Below are positions 52,036-58,264 of a DNA stretch of 58,264 nucleotides, piece after piece (position 1 is the first letter of the stretch; the number at the start of each line of letters is the position of its first letter). Source of the DNA: Thermoanaerobaculum aquaticum (GTDB lineage: Bacteria; Acidobacteriota; Thermoanaerobaculia; Thermoanaerobaculales; Thermoanaerobaculaceae); NCBI RefSeq assembly GCF_000687145.1, contig NZ_JMFG01000015.1:70836-129099 (forward strand), read 5' to 3'. Both the position numbers and the translations under genes were made by a program. The notes under the pieces are model-generated. The model ran no database searches and was not told the origin of the DNA. It worked only from the letters and a program-made list of their open reading frames with translations.

Positions 52036-55000
52036 CTAGTTCTCCTTGGGAAGCCACCAGTGACGCCAGGCCAGTTCCGCCGCCGGGCCACCGGTGGGAG
52101 CGGTTTCGCCCCAGCGCTTGAGCCGCCGCCGGGCCCCCGACTCCCCCCGGGAACAGGCCAACCGCACCTGACAGCGCTCGCAGGCGTCCGGCTCCTTCCC
52201 GGCCACCGGGTCAAAGAGCCGGGGAAAAAAGACCCCCCATCGGGCCCTGGTGAAAAACGCTTGAAACGTCGTCACAACAGCTTTGCGCAAAACGGGCGAA
52301 TCCGTGATCGGAAACACGCGCCCCTTGTCCCAGTCGGGCTGCAAGAAAACGTAGCAGCCTATGCTACCGGTGGCCGTAGCGTAAACGGCCCCCTGCAAAA
52401 GCTCTCCCCGCCGCACCCGGGCTGCCAACTCGGTTTTTTTCTCAACATACGGCTCGGGGCTTCCGGTTTTGAAATCCAAAAGCACAGGCACTCCGTCCTT
52501 CTGGACCGCAGCATCGAAGCGGAAGTGCCACTGTGGCGAACCAGGCCCGGTTTCAATCCAACCGGAACCCTCGCTGGCCACCACGTTCCCCAACTCCCCT
52601 TCCACGAGCAGGCGCCGGGCCACCGCCAGGAAAGGTTGGGCTGCCGCAAACAGCGCCAGCATCAAACCCGGGTACACCACGCCCACCCGCCGGAGCCGGT
52701 CGTTGGTCACCTCTTTCAAGATGCCAATAAACTCCCGCTGGGACGGCCACTGCAAAGGTGACCCCTGGCCTGACTCTCCCTCCCCCTGCCGCCGCTTCTG
52801 CTCCTGGAGGTGGGCTTTGAGGATCCTCTCCAGCACCCCGTGCACCACATCCCCCAGCAGGCGAGGGGTCAGATCGGTGCCCTCGCTTTCGCCTGCGTAA
52901 AGGTTTTGCAACCTCAGCACCCGCTCCACAAAGGTCTTCCAGGGGCACTGGGCGTAGGCTTCCATGCTGGTCACCGCCCAGAGGCTGGTGGTCTCCTCCA
53001 CCCACGGGCTGGGCCCCAAGAAGCCCAGATAAGGGGAAAGAGCGCGTTCTTTGGCTTCCCACGGGGGTGGGTCCCACTCCCTGAGCACGCGCTGCCGGGC
53101 CTCGGTGAGCTTCCCTGGGGAAAAACCCACGGTTTCGGCCACGGTGGCGCTTGCCTTTTCCAGCGCCAGCTGGAAAGCGGCTCGCCACGCCTTTGCATCC
53201 TCGTGCAGCCCGGCGTACACCGCCCATTCGCCAGCCGGCGCCGGTCGGAAGCTGCCTCCCCAGACCAGCGCCTGCCGTCCCGGGATCCTTTGCACAGAAA
53301 GCTCCGGGTACGCCACCACCAGCTCGTCCACAAACGGCGAGCGGGCCAAAGGCCTTCCATCGGGATCGTGAGCCGGCCACGAAAGCCACACCGAAGGGGC
53401 CGAGGCTAACAACAATCCAAAGAGGTACCGCTCCTCGCTTGCCCCCCGCTCGGCCAGGGGGATATCGGGCAGGAGCACCGCAAGCTTTTGCCGCACGTGG
53501 TCCGGGAGCAGGGGGTCTTCCCTGGGGACCCGGGGGAAGATGTCCCTCTGCAAGCCCACCAGGTAAAGCCGTTCGAACGTGCGAAAGCGGGCTTCCATGG
53601 CGGAAAGCACCGCCACGCCCCCGCCGTTGCCCCCCAGGGGCAGCGAAGGCCGCTGGCGCAGCTCCTCGCTCAGCAGGAAACACAGCTCCCGGCGAGAAAG
53701 GGAAAGATTGCCCACGCTCTCGCTCACCGCCGGGAGAGCATCCGCTAAAACCCCTGCAGCTTCCCCGCCGGGATCACAGAGCGCCGCCAGCGCCCGCAGC
53801 CTTTCACCAAACCCCGCGGCGCTGGGGGCGTCCCCAAGGGAAACCAAAACCGTCTGCAGTTGGGAAAGCCAGGCGCTTGCCTCTGAAGCAGGCCACTGGC
53901 CGAAAAGAGCCGTGTTTCCCTGCTCCTGCAAAAGACCAGGGGCCCTTTCCACAAGCTGGCCCGCCGTGCGGGCCCCCACCGCCCCCGAAAGCCGCAAAAG
54001 CGCGGAAGCCAAAGCCCGAGTTTTGCCGTCGCCCCGGGGAATCGCTGAAAGAAGCCTGGAAACCGGGGCCTCCAGACCTTCCGCTGCCAGGCCCACCAGC
54101 GCCCGCATGCGGGCCAAAAGCGGCGGCGGTGCAGGTGCCGGCTGGTACGCCGAAAACGGCACCCCCAAAGCCGAAAAGCACTGCCGGACGGCCAAAGCGT
54201 AAGGCTCGAGGCTGCGCGCCACCACACCAATGCGCTCCGGCTTAACCCCTGCCGCTATTTGCTTCTTAATGTCCTCGGCTACCCAGCGAATTTCCGCTTC
54301 CAGCTCCGGCGCCTCCCAGAGGGAAAGCTGGGAAAGGGGTGAAGGTCCTTTGCTGCCCTTGCTTTCCACCCCCGGCACCCGACGAAGCAGACGGCTCAAA
54401 AACGCCTCTCCGGCTCCCCGCTGGCGGTCAATGGGGTCGGGGGGCTGCACCAAGACCAGCTCCCCGTCACTGGCGGCCAGCAGCGCCTCCAGGAAATCGG
54501 CGGCCACGCCGGTGACGTCCGCAAACCCATAGACCAGCAGGGGGCGAGCCGGCCACGGAGAAGCCCCTCGGGTCTTGAGGAGGTGTGTGGCCAAGCTCAA
54601 AGCGTCGTTGCGGCGAAACACGCCGTTGGTGCGGAGGGCCCCATCCACCGCGGCCGCCACCTGTAAAAGCGCCGTGGCCCGCTCGCCCAAAGCGTCCTTG
54701 ACTTCGGCATCGATGAGCTCGCAGGCTGCTTCCAGATGGTCAGGGGAAAACCCCGCGTCCAAAAGGTCGCGAACCGTAGCCACCAGCGGCTGAACCCGCT
54801 CCACAGGCGAAAGCAGCTGCAAGAAGCCGTACCGCTCCTGAAACGCCTGCGCCACCCGGCTCACCACCACCGGAAAAAGCGGCTCCCCCGACCGAAACGC
54901 AAAACCTGCTTGCTGGAGGACGCTGTACGCCACCCCCTGCAGGGTCCGCACCTCCACGCCCAGCCAGGCAGTTCGCCGCTGGAGCAGCGCTTGCACCAGC

Positions 55001-55146
55001 CCCTCCCGCACGCTCCGGGAAGGCACCACCACCAGAGCTTGTGAGCCGGAAAAAAAGCCGCCGGCCCAAGTACTTTGAAGTTTGGAGGCCATGTAGTCCT
55101 CAGCTTCCAGCGGCGAGGAGAGGCTAACGCAGCGGGGACCCGGCAT
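52036..55146 (-). CDS. AddB-like PD-(D/E)xK nuclease subunit
   Basis: This 1036-residue partner of the AddA-like protein has a degenerate helicase-like region. A C-terminal nuclease domain (RFDAAVQKDGVPVLLDFKTGSPEPY) and four cysteines follow, consistent with the AddB iron-sulfur staple: one in AQCPWKTF and three in ACERCQVRLAC (C-x2-C-x5-C). In AddB this cluster stabilises the nuclease domain. The ATG at 55146 is used because TAAGAT lies 7 bases upstream; the earlier ATG at 55155 overlaps the -10 box. It precedes the AddA-like gene by 2 bases, the usual addB-addA order. Confidence 0.87.
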   Translation of the reverse strand: MPGPRCVSLSSPLEAEDYMASKLQSTWAGGFFSGSQALVVVPSRSVREGLVQALLQRRTAWLGVEVRTLQGVAYSVLQQAGFAFRSGEPLFPVVVSRVAQAFQERYGFLQLLSPVERVQPLVATVRDLLDAGFSPDHLEAACELIDAEVKDALGERATALLQVAAAVDGALRTNGVFRRNDALSLATHLLKTRGASPWPARPLLVYGFADVTGVAADFLEALLAASDGELVLVQPPDPIDRQRGAGEAFLSRLLRRVPGVESKGSKGPSPLSQLSLWEAPELEAEIRWVAEDIKKQIAAGVKPERIGVVARSLEPYALAVRQCFSALGVPFSAYQPAPAPPPLLARMRALVGLAAEGLEAPVSRLLSAIPRGDGKTRALASALLRLSGAVGARTAGQLVERAPGLLQEQGNTALFGQWPASEASAWLSQLQTVLVSLGDAPSAAGFGERLRALAALCDPGGEAAGVLADALPAVSESVGNLSLSRRELCFLLSEELRQRPSLPLGGNGGGVAVLSAMEARFRTFERLYLVGLQRDIFPRVPREDPLLPDHVRQKLAVLLPDIPLAERGASEERYLFGLLLASAPSVWLSWPAHDPDGRPLARSPFVDELVVAYPELSVQRIPGRQALVWGGSFRPAPAGEWAVYAGLHEDAKAWRAAFQLALEKASATVAETVGFSPGKLTEARQRVLREWDPPPWEAKERALSPYLGFLGPSPWVEETTSLWAVTSMEAYAQCPWKTFVERVLRLQNLYAGESEGTDLTPRLLGDVVHGVLERILKAHLQEQKRRQGEGESGQGSPLQWPSQREFIGILKEVTNDRLRRVGVVYPGLMLALFAAAQPFLAVARRLLVEGELGNVVASEGSGWIETGPGSPQWHFRFDAAVQKDGVPVLLDFKTGSPEPYVEKKTELAARVRRGELLQGAVYATATGSIGCYVFLQPDWDKGRVFPITDSPVLRKAVVTTFQAFFTRARWGVFFPRLFDPVAGKEPDACERCQVRLACSRGESGARRRLKRWGETAPTGGPAAELAWRHWWLPKEN

Positions 55147-55153
55147 GGCCCCC

Positions 55154-55159
55154 ATCTTA
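55154..55159 (-). promoter_or_regulatory. -10 box of the leaderless addBA transcript
   Basis: TAAGAT is followed by 7 bases and then the ATG at 55146. The upstream ATG (55155) lies inside this box and so is unlikely to be transcribed. Confidence 0.45.
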
Positions 55160-55200
55160 GCCGAGGCTTAATGACAGCTGCTTGCGGGGACGCGATTGGC

Positions 55201-55286
55201 TGGTGCCGGAGGTGGGAGTCGAACCCACACGCCCTTGCGGACACGGGATTTTGAGTCCCGCGCGTCTGCCATTCCGCCACTCCGGC
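55201..55286 (-). tRNA. tRNA-Leu(CAA)
   Basis: A complete 86-base class II tRNA on the minus strand. The acceptor stem GCCGGAG pairs with CTCCGGC, discriminator A and an encoded CCA end follow, and the T-loop is GGTTCGA. The anticodon loop CTCAAAA gives anticodon CAA, reading UUG leucine codons. A long variable arm (TGTCCGCAAGGGCG region) confirms a leucine type. Confidence 0.97.
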
Positions 55287-55295
55287 GCGCTGCGC

Positions 55296-55324
55296 ATTAT
55301 TCCCCGCTCTTTTTGAACTGTCAA
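55296..55324 (-). promoter_or_regulatory. strong promoter of tRNA-Leu
   Basis: TTGACA (55319-55324) and AATAAT (55296-55301) are separated by exactly 17 bases and lie about 10 bases before the tRNA. It is the best sigma-70 match in the window. Confidence 0.85.
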
Positions 55325-55387
55325 CGTTGGCCTGCCAAGGAAAGCTCCCTTCGCTGGCGTGCTAGCATTCCTGGCCTTGGAGGACCT

Positions 55388-57103
55388 ATGCAGTCTCTGG
55401 TTCCTGCCCACGGGGGCAAGCTCGTCAACCTGCTCGTGACTCCAGAGCGGGCGCAAGAACTCAAGGCAGCATCTCTTAACTTCCCATCCTGGGATCTTAC
55501 GCCCCGGCAGCTCTGCGACTTGGAGCTCCTCCTCAACGGCGGTTTTTCGCCCCTTCAAGGCTTCATGACCTCCGAAGAGTACAAAGCGGTGCTTCAAAGC
55601 ATGCGCCTGCCCTCCGGGCTCCTCTGGCCCATTCCCATCGTGCTTGACGTCTCGGAGGAGCTGGCCTCCCAGCTTGCGCCGGGGAAACCCTTGGCTTTGC
55701 GGGACCCTGAAGGCGTTTGTTTGGCTGTGCTCCACGTGCAGGACATCTGGCGGCCGGAAAAGCGCGAAGAAGCCCAGCGGGTTTACGGCACCGACTCCCA
55801 AGAACACCCCGGGGTCGCGGCGCTTTTCCACCACACCCATCCGGTGTACGTGGGCGGCCCGGTGGAAGGGCTGCAACTCCCCACCCACTACGATTTTGTC
55901 GCCCTCCGCCATACCCCGTCCCAGCTCCGCAGCGAGTTTGCTCGCCTGGGCTGGAAGAGGATCGTGGCTTTTCAAACCCGCAACCCCATGCACCGCGCCC
56001 ACGTGGAGCTCACCATCCAAGCGGCCAAGGAAACCGGGGCCTCGGTGCTGATCCATCCCGTAGTGGGAATGACCAAACCTGGGGACGTGGACCACTACAC
56101 CCGGGTGCGGTGTTACCAGGCCCTGCTCCCCCATTACCCTCCCGGCATGGCTACCCTCTCGCTTTTGCCTTTGGCCATGCGCATGGCAGGTCCCAGGGAA
56201 GCCCTTTGGCACGCCATTATCCGCAAGAACTACGGCTGCTCCCACTTCATCGTCGGGCGCGATCACGCCGGCCCCGGCGCGGATTCCCAGGGAGTGCCCT
56301 TTTACGACCCCTACGCGGCCCAGGAGCTGGTCAAGAAACACGAAGAAGAGCTGGGCATCCGTTTGGTGCCTTTCAAGAACATGGTCTTTGTGGAAGAGCT
56401 AGCCAGTTACGTGGAGGAAGACAAGGTTCCACCGAAAAGCACGGTACGAAGCCTTTCCGGCACGCAGCTGCGGCAACTCCTTAACCAAGGAAAGCCCATC
56501 CCCTCGTGGTTCACGTACCCAGAAGTGGAAGCAGAGCTGCGCCGGACGTACCCGCCGCGCGCCAAACAGGGCTTCACGGTGTTCTTTACCGGGCTTTCAG
56601 GCTCGGGGAAGTCAACGCTGGCACGGGTCCTTCAGGTCAAGCTTTTGGAAATTGGCGGTCGGTCTGTCACCCTTTTGGACGGGGACCTGGTTCGCAAGCA
56701 CCTCTCCTCCGAGTTGGGGTTTTCCAAGAACGACCGCGACATCAACATTCGCCGCATTGGGTTCGTGGCCAGCGAAATCACCAAGGCTGGAGGCATCGCC
56801 CTGTGTGCCCCCATCGCCCCTTACGACAGCGTCCGCAAGGAGATCCGGCGGGAAATCAGCCGCCACGGAGGGTTTGTGCTGGTCTACGTCAGCACCCCCC
56901 TGGAGGTGTGCGAAGCCCGGGATCGCAAAGGCCTTTACGCCAAGGCGAGAGCCGGCCTCATCCCCGAGTTCACCGGGATTTCCGACCCCTACGAGCCCCC
57001 CGACGACGCCGAGCTCGTCCTCAACACGGCCGATATGAGCCCCGAAGAAGCCGTCCACGAAATCCTGCTTTACCTCGAGCGGGAGGGGTTCATTTCCGCC
57101 TGA
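55388..57103 (+). CDS. bifunctional sulfate adenylyltransferase/adenylylsulfate kinase
   Basis: This 571-residue fusion activates sulfate to APS and then phosphorylates it to PAPS. The N-terminal ATP sulfurylase (about 1-390) has QTRNPMHRAH and GRDHAGPG. The C-terminal APS kinase has the P-loop GLSGSGKST at residues 402-410, DGDLVRKHL, and GFSKNDRDINIRRIGFVA. This order (sulfurylase then kinase, Sat-CysC) differs from the CysN-CysC fusion of enteric bacteria. The ATG at 55388 has GGAGG 5 bases upstream, and TAGCAT at 55363-55368 is a likely -10 box. The longer frame to 55196 runs through the tRNA. No other sulfate-assimilation genes are in the window. Confidence 0.95.
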   Translation: MQSLVPAHGGKLVNLLVTPERAQELKAASLNFPSWDLTPRQLCDLELLLNGGFSPLQGFMTSEEYKAVLQSMRLPSGLLWPIPIVLDVSEELASQLAPGKPLALRDPEGVCLAVLHVQDIWRPEKREEAQRVYGTDSQEHPGVAALFHHTHPVYVGGPVEGLQLPTHYDFVALRHTPSQLRSEFARLGWKRIVAFQTRNPMHRAHVELTIQAAKETGASVLIHPVVGMTKPGDVDHYTRVRCYQALLPHYPPGMATLSLLPLAMRMAGPREALWHAIIRKNYGCSHFIVGRDHAGPGADSQGVPFYDPYAAQELVKKHEEELGIRLVPFKNMVFVEELASYVEEDKVPPKSTVRSLSGTQLRQLLNQGKPIPSWFTYPEVEAELRRTYPPRAKQGFTVFFTGLSGSGKSTLARVLQVKLLEIGGRSVTLLDGDLVRKHLSSELGFSKNDRDINIRRIGFVASEITKAGGIALCAPIAPYDSVRKEIRREISRHGGFVLVYVSTPLEVCEARDRKGLYAKARAGLIPEFTGISDPYEPPDDAELVLNTADMSPEEAVHEILLYLEREGFISA

Positions 57104-57229
57104 ATTGGAGTTTTTGTCTCGCTCCTGGGTAGGGCCCACGACCCCTTGCCGAAGACTACTATTACCCTTGCTTAATTATGTTGGCTTGATCAAGGCGAAG
57201 TCCCGAATACGGCTGGTCGGAGGAAGAAA

Positions 57230-57286
57230 ATGAACACTAAGTGCGGCCTTTGGGAAGGTTGGATTAGTAAAAGAAGAAGCGGTTAG
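57230..57286 (+). CDS. possible 18-residue peptide
   Basis: ATG at 57230 follows GGAGGA with 5-6 bases of spacing, and the frame reads MNTKCGLWEGWISKRRSG before TAG. The ribosome-binding site is the only support. It may be chance in non-coding DNA. Confidence 0.15.
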   Translation: MNTKCGLWEGWISKRRSG

Positions 57287-57812
57287 CGAAGAGGGTGGAG
57301 TTGGCGGTGGCCGAGACACCTAGGGCCCCCGGACCTTTCCATTGAGCGAGAAGTTTCCGCATTTAAAGCGGATAACGTAAAGGCGTAGCACGCGGAAATA
57401 GTAGAAGGCTTCTTGCTCTTACTGCCCCGCGCTGAAAATTGTGTCGACGGCCATGAGACTTACGGTAAAACGTGGTAGCGCAGTCTTCGGTTGGCATCCT
57501 CTACCATCGCTTAGAGCTGGGTAAGATTTCCCGGATTTACTCGCTCTTTGGGGAGGAATGTTGTTTGTGAAGCGGGGGCAACAGGTTTTTCTTGGTTTAC
57601 AGCTTGTTGCGAAGTATTTCTGGGTAAACATATTGCTTCACGACGTCGTGGAAGACTTCCCGAAGCTGACACGTGATTTGCGGCTTTCGTGCTCGTTCCA
57701 AGCGTTTGCGGCTTCTAGTGCTTTCCTTGCGCGGAAGCCCGGTGCACTATCCCCTCGGACAGGTGGTCGAGGGAAGCCACTCGCTTGGAGGTAGGGCCTG
57801 CTCCTTGACTGC

Positions 57813-57836
57813 ATAGATGCAGAGATGCATAGATGG
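57813..57836. repeat. three tandem 8-base repeats
   Basis: ATAGATGC, AGAGATGC and ATAGATGG follow each other without gaps, so GATG recurs every 8 bases. They lie in the gene-poor stretch at the right end. Function unknown. Confidence 0.5.
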
Positions 57837-58048
57837 ATTAATGCGCTGCCTACATCTGGGCATTGATCTTTAAAGCACCATTCCCCGGCTCGAGAAAAAC
57901 CTAGCTCACAGAAAAGTTACTCCACGCTTACTCTGTTTGCCCCCCAAGACACTCTTCTAACGCCTTCTATCTCAAACCCGAACACTTCCCTCCCTTACCC
58001 TCCTAAGCACACCCTCTCCGCGTCCCGCTATTTCGGGATCCCACTCAT

Positions 58049-58264
58049 CTACCGACGCCTGCTAATTTCTTGTTCTGCTCTTTCAAGTACGTCCGAGATC
58101 CACCCCCAAACGCCAATCTTATTGAGGAAAGAAAAGAGTTTGCTGCGACGTACCGCTAGTAACTCACCCAGAACTTCTCGGAGCCTATCAATGACCTCTT
58201 TCTGAATCAACAGATCGGCCTCAAGCGTTCGAATCTCCTCTGCTTGCCGCTCAATCACCTTCAA
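58049..58264 (-). CDS. C-terminal part of a coiled-coil protein (partial)
   Basis: The frame is open to the right edge, so only the last 71 codons are visible and the first one (TTG) is not a real start. The residues form a charged helix, probably a coiled coil (IERQAEEIRTLEADLLIQKEVIDRLREVLGELL), and end in LFSFLNKIGVWGWISDVLERAEQEISRRR. Similar tails occur in glycosyltransferases and methyltransferases of surface-polysaccharide clusters, but this cannot be confirmed from the fragment. A short hairpin TCCCG/CGGGA (58023-58038) lies after the stop, without a T-run. Confidence 0.6.
   Translation of the reverse strand: MKVIERQAEEIRTLEADLLIQKEVIDRLREVLGELLAVRRSKLFSFLNKIGVWGWISDVLERAEQEISRRR

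Larger units (their letters stand above)
57104..58048. other. AT-richer stretch without a convincing gene
   Basis: About 945 bases between the sulfurylase/kinase gene and the partial coiled-coil gene. Composition is clearly less GC-rich than the rest of the window, stop codons are frequent in all frames, and short frames such as 57558-57794 (plus) and 57419-57631 (minus) show no recognisable family or good start. A 3x8-base tandem repeat lies at 57813-57836 and an 18-codon frame with a good ribosome-binding site at 57230. It may be decayed mobile DNA or recently acquired sequence, but no transposase motif or terminal repeats could be identified. Confidence 0.5.

Noticed and set aside
55196-55387. 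N-terminal extension of the sulfurylase/kinase frame
   Set aside because: It passes through tRNA-Leu and its promoter. The ATG at 55388 has its own ribosome-binding site.
57419-57631. 70-codon minus-strand frame in the same tract, considered as a transposase remnant
   Set aside because: No DDE, HUH or serine/tyrosine recombinase motif could be seen in any frame.
57558-57794. 78-codon plus-strand frame MLFVKRGQQ... in the AT-richer tract
   Set aside because: It has GGGGAGG upstream, but the sequence shows no recognisable family, composition is irregular, and other frames are equally open, so it was not called as a gene.
58023-58038. TCCCG/CGGGA hairpin as terminator of the right-edge gene
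   Set aside because: The stem is only 5 bp and no T-run follows on the minus strand, so it is not a convincing intrinsic terminator.
1-58264. CRISPR arrays, prophage or insertion sequences
   Set aside because: No regularly spaced repeats, integrase or transposase motifs, or paired terminal inverted repeats were seen anywhere in the window.

Overview
The window is a GC-rich chromosomal segment from a Gram-negative bacterium. TamA/TamB-type outer-membrane assembly genes and a TolC-type efflux protein show the double membrane. The overall gene set resembles Acidobacteriota, perhaps the Thermoanaerobaculum group, but that placement is inferred from gene content only. Genes are dense, on both strands, in short operons with 4-8 base start/stop overlaps. 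Almost everything is housekeeping or metabolic, and no intact mobile element was seen.

Layout: (1) 1-5.9 kb: the tail of a HAMP/HD-GYP c-di-GMP phosphodiesterase-like sensor, a phosphomannomutase/phosphoglucomutase, a class IV aminotransferase, an SDR reductase, a family-2 glycosyltransferase and a THUMP-type RNA methyltransferase. (2) 6.0-15.5 kb: a continuous heme operon, hemA-hemC-hemD-hemB-hemL-hemE-hemN-hemG, covering glutamyl-tRNA to protoporphyrin IX. It meets a Fur/PerR-family regulator head-on; no ferrochelatase is present here. (3) 15.5-22.2 kb: a YkgJ-type Cys-cluster protein, RarA, a class II aldolase-like protein, a small Cys4 protein, a TPR protein, a secreted coiled-coil protein, a thioesterase, an NfeD-like membrane protein, Maf, a conserved small protein and an O6-alkylguanine alkyltransferase. 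(4) 22.3-31.7 kb: a copper/silver resistance island. It holds a small secreted Cys-rich protein, a CusCBA-like RND system, a CopA-type P1B ATPase with YHS and heavy-metal-binding N-terminal domains, and a secreted double-YHS protein, and it ends in a clear intrinsic terminator. (5) 31.7-48.4 kb: a membrane glycosyltransferase, then a long minus-strand series: rtcB, plsC, rmuC, an MFS exporter, a SelW-like selenoprotein gene, nadK, tamB, tamA, a GWxTD-type protein and ribBA. (6) 48.4-57.1 kb: an AddA/AddB-like helicase-nuclease pair, tRNA-Leu(CAA), and a fused ATP sulfurylase/APS kinase. (7) 57.1-58.3 kb: nearly 1 kb of AT-richer DNA with no convincing gene, then the 3' end of a coiled-coil protein that runs off the window.

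Two results stand out. First, 43440-43658 (minus strand) encodes a complete Rdx/SelW-like protein only if an in-frame TGA is read as selenocysteine in a CxxU motif. A bacterial-SECIS-like hairpin lies just downstream of that TGA, so conventional gene calling misses the gene. Second, at least nine genes that begin transcription units lack a Shine-Dalgarno sequence. Each instead has a TANNNT-like -10 box (TANNNC once) exactly 6-7 nt before the ATG/GTG, the signature of leaderless mRNAs. Genes inside operons keep normal ribosome-binding sites or overlapping stop/start codons. This pattern also sets several start codons that a longest-ORF rule would misplace.
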